Positions 58,404 through 64,000 of a stretch of 64,000 nucleotides of DNA are shown here, piece after piece. Numbering within the stretch: the first letter of the stretch is position 1; every line of letters starts with the position of its first letter. Under the pieces are notes generated by a model. It saw only the letters and a list, made by a program, of their open reading frames with translations, was not told the DNA's origin and made no database searches. The position numbers were made by a program, and so were the translations under genes. Origin of the DNA: Klebsiella michiganensis (GTDB lineage: Bacteria; Pseudomonadota; Gammaproteobacteria; Enterobacterales; Enterobacteriaceae); contig NZ_PRDB01000004.1 in assembly GCF_002925905.1 (NCBI RefSeq), positions 62,001 through 126,000 on the forward strand. Reading direction: 5' to 3'.

Positions 58404-58435
58404 AAACTTTCCTCACCCCTGGCGTTCACTTCGTG

Positions 58436-58441
58436 TATACT
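58436..58441 (+). promoter_or_regulatory. Candidate upstream rpsU promoter (-10)
   Basis: TATACT with a preceding TG-containing stretch (GTGTATACT) is a good sigma-70 -10. The -35 region (near 58413) is poor. It would be the distal of two promoters of the rpsU-dnaG-rpoD operon. Confidence 0.45.
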
Positions 58442-58483
58442 CCCTGTCCTTATAAAAGTCCCTTTCAAAAATCGCGTCGGTGC

Positions 58484-58513
58484 TTTACAAAGCAGCAGCA
58501 ATTGCAGTAAAAT
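58484..58513 (+). promoter_or_regulatory. Main rpsU-dnaG-rpoD promoter
   Basis: TTTACA (58484) and TAAAAT (58508) are separated by 18 bp, a good sigma-70 promoter. It lies about 70 bp before the rpsU start and matches the layout of the E. coli operon promoter as I recall it. Confidence 0.7.
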
Positions 58514-58544
58514 TCCGCACCATTTTGAAATAAGCTGGCGCTGA

Positions 58545-58799
<255 letters not shown>

Positions 58800-58843
58800 T
58801 CTGTTGGGAGCCACGCTCTCAATTCAGACCGAGTTGTAGTTGT

Positions 58844-58881
58844 AAGGCCGTGCTTCCGAAAGGAATGCGCGGCTTATTTTC
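58844..58881 (+). terminator. Internal terminator T1 between rpsU and dnaG
   Basis: An imperfect stem, GGCCGTGCTTCC against GGAATGCGCGGC, with a GAAA loop is followed by TTATTTTCGTTT. It is placed like the T1 attenuator known from E. coli, which lowers dnaG relative to rpsU. Confidence 0.8.
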
Positions 58882-58896
58882 GTTTATGCATTAGCA

Positions 58897-59021
58897 TATA
58901 CACTCAATCATTCAAGATGCATCAAGGCGGCAAGGGAGTGAGTCCCCGGAGCTTACCGAAGTAAGTGACAGGGTGAACGAGCGAAGCCAACGCAGAGGCA
59001 GCTTGAAGGGTAACGTGTATA
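58897..59021. repeat. ERIC element between rpsU and dnaG
   Basis: A 125-bp copy with terminal repeats TATACAC/GTGTATA, inner arms ATTCAAGATGC/GCAGCTTGAA, and the core GTGAGTCCCCGGAGCTTACC. It lies between terminator T1 and the dnaG ribosome site; its right end is 11 bp before the dnaG ATG. Its right part is open in frame with dnaG from 58973. Confidence 0.9.
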
Positions 59022-59032
59022 AAACGGGGCAT

Positions 59033-60778
59033 ATGGCTGGACGAATTCCACGAGTATTTATCAATGACCTGCTGGCGCGCACCGATATCGTCGATCTGAT
59101 CGATGCCCGGGTAAAGCTGAAAAAGCAGGGCAAAAATTTTCACGCGTGCTGTCCGTTCCATAACGAAAAAACCCCCTCTTTCACCGTCAACGGTGAAAAA
59201 CAGTTTTACCACTGCTTCGGCTGCGGTGCGCACGGCAACGCTATCGACTTCCTGATGAACTACGACAAGCTCGAGTTCGTGGAAACCGTCGAAGAGCTGG
59301 CTGCCATGCATAATTTAGACGTGCCGTATGAAGCAGGTAGCGGACCCAGCCAGATTGAGCGCCATCAGCGGCAAAATCTCTATCAGCTGATGGATGGTCT
59401 GAACACGTTTTATCAACAGTCTCTGATGCAACCCGCCGCCGGCCCCGCGCGCCAGTATCTGGAAAAACGCGGCTTAAGCAGCGAGGTGATTACGCGCTTC
59501 GCGATTGGCTACGCCCCTCCCGGTTGGGACAACGTTTTAAAACGTTTTGGCGGTAATCAAGAAAACCGCCAGTCGCTGATTGATGCGGGCATGCTGGTCA
59601 CTAACGATCAGGGACGCAGTTACGACCGCTTCCGCGAACGGGTGATGTTCCCCATCCGCGATAAGCGAGGCCGGGTGATTGGTTTTGGTGGTCGCGTGCT
59701 GGGTGACGCCATGCCGAAGTATCTGAACTCCCCGGAGACCGATATTTTCCATAAAGGCCGCCAGCTGTACGGTCTTTATGAAGCGCAGCAGGATAACGCT
59801 GAACCGCCCCGCCTGCTGGTGGTCGAAGGTTATATGGACGTGGTGGCCCTGGCGCAGTTCGGCATTAACTATGCCGTTGCATCGCTGGGAACGTCGACGA
59901 CCGCTGACCATATTCAGCTGTTGTTCCGGGTCACCAATCAGGTGGTTTGCTGCTACGACGGCGACCGGGCCGGCCGCGATGCCGCCTGGCGCGCGCTGGA
60001 AACGGCGCTGCCGTATATGACCGACGGGCGCCAGCTGCGCTTTATGTTTCTGCCGGATGGCGAAGACCCGGATACGCTGGTGCGCAAAGAAGGGAAAGCC
60101 GCATTTGAAGCGCGGATGGAGCAGGCTCAACCGCTCTCCACGTTTTTGTTCAACAGCCTGCTACCGCAGGTGGATTTGAGCACCCCGGACGGCCGCGCGC
60201 AGCTGAGTACCTTAGCGCTGCCGCTGATAACGCAGGTGCCGGGTGAAACGCTGCGCATTTACCTGCGCCAGGAGTTAGGCAATAAGCTGGGGATTTTAGA
60301 TGATGCGCAGCTTGAACGTTTAATGCCAAAACAGTCTGAAAATGGCATCCAGCGCCCTGCTCCGCAGCTAAAACGCACGACCATGCGTATACTGATAGGG
60401 TTACTGGTACAAAACCCGGATCTGGCGCCGCTGGTACCGCCCCTGGAAGGGCTGGACCCGCGTAAAATGCCGGGGCTTGGGTTGTTCAACGAACTGGTTA
60501 AAACCTGTTTGGCACAGCCGGGCCTGACCACCGGGCTGCTGTTAGAGCAGTATCGCGGCACAAATGAGGCCGCAACCCTTGAAAAACTGTCGATGTGGGA
60601 CGATATAGCAGATAAGGATATTGCTGAAAAAACCTTCACCGACTCGCTCAACCATATGTTTGATTCACTGCTGGAGCTGCGGCAAGAAGAGTTGATAGCT
60701 CGCGACCGCACGCACGGCTTAAGCAGTGAAGAGCGCCGGGAACTCTGGACCATCAGCCAGGAACTGGCCAAAAAATAA
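59033..60778 (+). CDS. dnaG: DNA primase
   Basis: A 581-residue primase that makes RNA primers for replication. The zinc-binding domain has C40, H43, C61 and C64 (CCPFHNEKTPSF, HCFGCGAHGNA). The TOPRIM core has VVEGYMDVVALAQFG and CYDGDRAGRDAAW. The C-terminal domain binds DnaB helicase. The ATG at 59033 matches E. coli, with GGGG just upstream; an in-frame extension 20 codons further upstream lies wholly inside the ERIC element and is not a credible start. Confidence 0.97.
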   Translation: MAGRIPRVFINDLLARTDIVDLIDARVKLKKQGKNFHACCPFHNEKTPSFTVNGEKQFYHCFGCGAHGNAIDFLMNYDKLEFVETVEELAAMHNLDVPYEAGSGPSQIERHQRQNLYQLMDGLNTFYQQSLMQPAAGPARQYLEKRGLSSEVITRFAIGYAPPGWDNVLKRFGGNQENRQSLIDAGMLVTNDQGRSYDRFRERVMFPIRDKRGRVIGFGGRVLGDAMPKYLNSPETDIFHKGRQLYGLYEAQQDNAEPPRLLVVEGYMDVVALAQFGINYAVASLGTSTTADHIQLLFRVTNQVVCCYDGDRAGRDAAWRALETALPYMTDGRQLRFMFLPDGEDPDTLVRKEGKAAFEARMEQAQPLSTFLFNSLLPQVDLSTPDGRAQLSTLALPLITQVPGETLRIYLRQELGNKLGILDDAQLERLMPKQSENGIQRPAPQLKRTTMRILIGLLVQNPDLAPLVPPLEGLDPRKMPGLGLFNELVKTCLAQPGLTTGLLLEQYRGTNEAATLEKLSMWDDIADKDIAEKTFTDSLNHMFDSLLELRQEELIARDRTHGLSSEERRELWTISQELAKK

Positions 60779-60789
60779 ACGAAAGACAA

Positions 60790-60900
60790 ACTCATTCAAG
60801 TTGTATCAAGGCAGCAAGAGAACGAATCCCCGGGAGTGCGCACAAGCACATGACCAGGATGAGAGAACGTAGCTAACGCAGAGACAACTTGAAAGATAAC
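60790..60900. repeat. Degenerate ERIC element between dnaG and rpoD
   Basis: Arms ATTCAAGTTGTATC/GAGACAACTTGAA enclose a decayed core (CGAATCCCCGGGAGTGCGCA, ACATGACCAGGATGAGAGAA). It begins about a dozen bases after the dnaG stop codon. The remaining 150 bp up to rpoD hold no gene; GGAAGACCCCGACAGCCGC and flanks may include a processing site. Confidence 0.75.
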
Positions 60901-61051
60901 GCATTGAACGGCTTAAGTGCCGAATATCGTTCGGGAAGACCCCGACAGCCGCTCGAGGCGCAGCGGCAATAATATAAGTACGCCCTCGCTTTAAATGTTG
61001 GCAGTTCGCCTGCTTACACCAATCAAACGAATTAAGTGTGGATACCGTCTT

Positions 61052-62896
61052 ATGGAGCAAAACCCGCAGTCACAGCTGAAGCTTCTTGTCCAACGTGGTA
61101 AGGAGCAAGGCTATCTGACCTATGCCGAGGTCAATGACCATCTGCCGGAAGATATCGTCGACTCCGACCAGATCGAAGACATCATCCAAATGATCAACGA
61201 CATGGGCATTCAGGTGATGGAAGAAGCACCGGATGCCGATGATCTTTTGCTTGCTGAAACGAACAACAATACTGACGAAGATGCGGAAGAAGCTGCGGCG
61301 CAGGTTCTCTCCAGCGTTGAGTCTGAAATCGGACGCACAACCGACCCGGTGCGCATGTACATGCGTGAAATGGGTACCGTCGAACTGCTGACGCGCGAAG
61401 GCGAAATCGACATCGCTAAACGTATCGAAGACGGCATTAACCAGGTTCAGTGCTCGGTGGCTGAATACCCTGAAGCGATCACCTATCTGCTGGAGCAGTA
61501 CGATCGCGTTGAAGCGGAAGAAGCGCGTCTGTCCGATCTGATCACCGGTTTTGTCGACCCGAACGCCGAAGAAGATATGGCGCCAACGGCGACGCACGTC
61601 GGTTCTGAACTCTCTCAGGAAGAGATGGATGACGACGAAGACGAAGATGAAGAAGAAGACGACGACAGCAGCGATGACGACAACAGCATCGACCCCGAGC
61701 TGGCGCGCGAGAAATTCGCCGAGCTGCGTACGCAGTACGAACTGACCCGCGACACCATCAAAGCGAAAGGTCGTAGCCACGCCGCAGCGCAGGAAGAGAT
61801 CCTCAAGCTGTCCGAAGTGTTCAAACAGTTCCGTCTGGTACCGAAGCAGTTCGATTACCTGGTTAACAGCATGCGTATCATGATGGATCGCGTTCGTACT
61901 CAAGAACGTATCATCATGAAGCTGTGCGTTGAGCAGTGCAAAATGCCGAAGAAAAACTTCATCACTCTGTTCACCGGCAACGAAACCAGCGAAACCTGGT
62001 TCAATGCGGCCATCGCCATGAACAAGCCGTGGTCAGAGAAGCTGCTTGACGTGAAAGAAGACGTTCAGCGCGGCCTGATGAAACTGCAGCAGATTGAACA
62101 AGAGACCGGCCTGACCATCGAGCAGGTAAAAGATATCAACCGTCGTATGTCCATCGGTGAAGCGAAAGCGCGCCGTGCGAAGAAAGAGATGGTTGAAGCG
62201 AACCTGCGTCTGGTTATCTCGATCGCCAAGAAATACACCAACCGCGGTCTGCAGTTCCTCGATCTGATCCAGGAAGGCAACATCGGTCTGATGAAGGCGG
62301 TTGATAAGTTTGAATACCGCCGCGGCTACAAGTTCTCCACCTACGCAACCTGGTGGATCCGTCAGGCGATCACCCGCTCTATCGCAGACCAGGCGCGCAC
62401 CATCCGTATTCCGGTGCATATGATTGAGACTATCAACAAGCTCAACCGTATTTCCCGCCAGATGCTGCAGGAAATGGGCCGCGAGCCGACGCCGGAAGAG
62501 CTGGCAGAACGCATGCTGATGCCGGAAGACAAAATTCGTAAGGTGCTGAAAATCGCCAAAGAGCCTATCTCCATGGAAACGCCGATTGGCGACGATGAAG
62601 ATTCGCATCTGGGAGATTTTATCGAGGATAACACCCTCGAGCTGCCGCTGGACTCTGCCACCACCGAGAGCCTGCGCGCCGCCACCCACGACGTTCTGGC
62701 TGGCCTGACCGCCCGTGAAGCGAAAGTCCTGCGTATGCGCTTTGGTATCGACATGAATACCGATCACACGCTGGAAGAAGTGGGTAAACAGTTTGACGTA
62801 ACCCGCGAACGTATTCGTCAGATCGAAGCGAAGGCGCTGCGTAAACTGCGCCATCCGAGCCGTTCTGAAGTGCTGCGTAGCTTCCTCGACGATTAA
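61052..62896 (+). CDS. rpoD: RNA polymerase sigma-70 factor
   Basis: The 614-residue primary sigma factor. Region 1.1 covers about residues 1-80, region 1.2 starts near [20 protein letters not shown], and an acidic run follows at residues 190-210. Region 2 has [17 protein letters not shown] for -10 recognition, and region 4 has [18 protein letters not shown] for -35 recognition. The ATG at 61052 matches E. coli; the longer upstream frame is not used. Heat-shock promoters for rpoD lie inside dnaG in E. coli. A strong terminator follows. Confidence 0.98.
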   Translation: MEQNPQSQLKLLVQRGKEQGYLTYAEVNDHLPEDIVDSDQIEDIIQMINDMGIQVMEEAPDADDLLLAETNNNTDEDAEEAAAQVLSSVESEIGRTTDPVRMYMREMGTVELLTREGEIDIAKRIEDGINQVQCSVAEYPEAITYLLEQYDRVEAEEARLSDLITGFVDPNAEEDMAPTATHVGSELSQEEMDDDEDEDEEEDDDSSDDDNSIDPELAREKFAELRTQYELTRDTIKAKGRSHAAAQEEILKLSEVFKQFRLVPKQFDYLVNSMRIMMDRVRTQERIIMKLCVEQCKMPKKNFITLFTGNETSETWFNAAIAMNKPWSEKLLDVKEDVQRGLMKLQQIEQETGLTIEQVKDINRRMSIGEAKARRAKKEMVEANLRLVISIAKKYTNRGLQFLDLIQEGNIGLMKAVDKFEYRRGYKFSTYATWWIRQAITRSIADQARTIRIPVHMIETINKLNRISRQMLQEMGREPTPEELAERMLMPEDKIRKVLKIAKEPISMETPIGDDEDSHLGDFIEDNTLELPLDSATTESLRAATHDVLAGLTAREAKVLRMRFGIDMNTDHTLEEVGKQFDVTRERIRQIEAKALRKLRHPSRSEVLRSFLDD

Positions 62897-62914
62897 TTAT
62901 CGCCGCGTCCCCTG

Positions 62915-62946
62915 AAAAGCCAGTCACATGACTGGCTTTTTTTATG
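62915..62946 (+). terminator. Terminator after rpoD
   Basis: AAAGCCAGTCA/TGACTGGCTTT is an 11-bp perfect stem with a 2-nt CA centre and a run of seven to eight Ts. It ends the rpsU-dnaG-rpoD operon. Confidence 0.92.
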
Positions 62947-63140
62947 TCTAAGCAGAAACCATTTATTTAATAAATATTAAAACCCCAATATAAAACCCAT
63001 CAATATATATCCAGGTCTTATTCTTATTATTTATTTATGTGCCATTAAACCGCTGGACTCATAGTTTTACGATTGTACTATTGGCTGGTTGATGGGGCGT
63101 ATTTACGCCTAAAACCGCAGGCAAATCATAGGGAAATGAA

Positions 63141-63803
63141 ATGAATAGCAAGCGTAAAATTCAGCTAGCTGATTTTAATAGAACGGTTATTTTAACCACC
63201 GCTAATACATTATTTCTAAGCCGTGGAATAGAAAGTACCACCATGGATGAGATCGCACATGAAGCCGGTTTTAGTAAAACCACGCTTTATACCTATTTCG
63301 ACAATAAAAAGGATATTCTGGATCATCTTATCCTGGAGGTAATGGCGCGTTTCTATCAGGAGCTCATACCAATCGCTAATCGGCAAAATTCATTTCGCGA
63401 ATTTTATCGCGAGCTGTGCCATGCGCTGATGGCTCTCCACGAAACAAGCCTTGCCTACTTTTCCGCGATAGCCGGGAAGATCGCCTGTTCTGAAAAAATC
63501 ACTAAAAACAATAAGGCGTTGAAAAATATCGCTATGACTGGAGAACAGATCCACCAGATTATCGCAAAGCGAATCACAGACGCCGCCGAAAAAAAAGAGA
63601 TTGGATTAAATGCTCCCGTCGCGGACGTCATGATGCTGTTCTGGCTCTGCCTGACCGGGCTAGTGGAAAAGTCCTCATACAGAGAAGAATGTCTTTTACG
63701 TCACCTTGAGAAAGACCGTAAAACCTTTCTCGACTTCGCTTTTGACGCCCTCTTATTCATGATAGAAAAAGGGAATATTAGCGATTGCGAAAAAGCTGAC
63801 TAA
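63141..63803 (+). CDS. TetR/AcrR-family transcriptional regulator
   Basis: A 220-residue TetR-type regulator. The N-terminal helix-turn-helix is textbook: residues about 15-60 with ANTLFLSRGIESTTMDEIAH and AGFSKTTLYTYFDNKKDIL. The C-terminal ligand domain is helical and not assignable. The gene is more AT-rich than its neighbours and sits alone between rpoD and mug, which are adjacent in E. coli, so it looks acquired. No divergent target gene is adjacent. AGGG precedes the ATG. Ligand and targets are unknown. Confidence 0.9.
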   Translation: MNSKRKIQLADFNRTVILTTANTLFLSRGIESTTMDEIAHEAGFSKTTLYTYFDNKKDILDHLILEVMARFYQELIPIANRQNSFREFYRELCHALMALHETSLAYFSAIAGKIACSEKITKNNKALKNIAMTGEQIHQIIAKRITDAAEKKEIGLNAPVADVMMLFWLCLTGLVEKSSYREECLLRHLEKDRKTFLDFAFDALLFMIEKGNISDCEKAD

Positions 63804-63825
63804 AGCCTCAGGCTTAAGCCAGCCG

Positions 63826-63865
63826 CCGACGACCGGGCTGAAAGCCGTAACCCTTTTGTCGTCGG
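63826..63865. terminator. Inverted repeat between TetR gene and mug
   Basis: CCGACGAC/GTCGTCGG form an 8-bp perfect stem with a 24-nt loop in the gap between two convergent genes. It is a weak terminator candidate. Confidence 0.35.
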
Positions 63866-63872
63866 AAATGCA

Positions 63873-64000
63873 TTAAAGCCCTCGCGTGGCCAGCGCCTCG
63901 TCAAGCTCCCGGTAGGCCTCCACCAGTTTATCCAGCGTCGCCCGGTTGAGGCCGCTGGGATTCGGCAGCACCCAAACTTCCGTCGCCCCAATGGTCACCT
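63873..64000 (-). CDS. mug: G/U mismatch-specific DNA glycosylase, C-terminal end (cut by window edge)
   Basis: The last 42 codons of a gene that continues beyond the right edge. The visible sequence [20 protein letters not shown] and the following [15 protein letters not shown] match the C-terminus of E. coli Mug, which excises uracil and ethenocytosine opposite guanine. [11 protein letters not shown] includes the conserved segment that inserts into the DNA helix. Its position after rpoD agrees with E. coli. Confidence 0.92.
   Translation of the reverse strand, partial: VTIGATEVWVLPNPSGLNRATLDKLVEAYRELDEALATRGL

Overview
The window is a chromosomal segment of an enterobacterium of the Klebsiella/Raoultella type. 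The gene order follows the E. coli gss-to-mug stretch almost gene for gene. A complete ureDABCEFG urease operon sits between plsY and tsaD, where E. coli carries the ttd (tartrate) genes. ERIC-type palindromic repeats are present. Species cannot be settled without a search. No rRNA, tRNA, CRISPR array, insertion sequence or prophage was seen.

Layout. 1-3.6 kb: start of gss (glutathionylspermidine synthetase/amidase, partial), a one-cysteine thioredoxin-fold protein, yghU, an intact yghX and yqhA; the E. coli hyb hydrogenase genes are absent. 3.7-11 kb: Fur-boxed exbBD, MetJ-boxed metC, yghB, and the aldehyde-reductase block yqhC/yqhD/dkgA, followed by a HIT-family gene. 11-19 kb: ygiQ, plsC-ftsP, parC, and an AraC+GyrI fusion at the ygiV position (E. 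coli ygiS and mqsRA are missing). 19-25 kb: ygiW divergent from qseBC, then mdaB, ygiN and the nudF-yqiB-cpdA-yqiA-parE operon read leftward. 27-33 kb: marbox-controlled tolC with ygiBC, then ygiD and zupT. 33-38 kb: an AT-richer chaperone-usher fimbrial operon of the ygiL-yqiGHI type, placed between zupT and ribB instead of after ubiK as in E. coli. 38-50 kb: ribB with its FMN riboswitch, ubiK, glgS, ygiF-glnE-hldE, ygiM, cca, uppP, folB and plsY. 50-57 kb: urease and an NCS1-type permease. 57-64 kb: tsaD, the rpsU-dnaG-rpoD macromolecular-synthesis operon threaded with ERIC elements, a TetR gene, and the end of mug.

The most notable signals are regulatory. A NAC-type site abuts the end of an ERIC element in front of ureD. 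The permease after ureG has its own -24/-12 sigma-54 promoter (GG-N10-GC), with an NtrC-type dyad about 115 bp upstream of the expected start. Together they suggest a urease/permease island built for nitrogen scavenging, with two separate branches of the Ntr response acting on neighbouring transcription units. Other points worth attention are ERIC copies in all three junctions around rpsU-dnaG-rpoD, two 20-bp perfect palindromes in front of the fimbrial operon, the full-length AraC-GyrI protein where E. coli has only the GyrI half, and a Fur-like site in the zupT leader.
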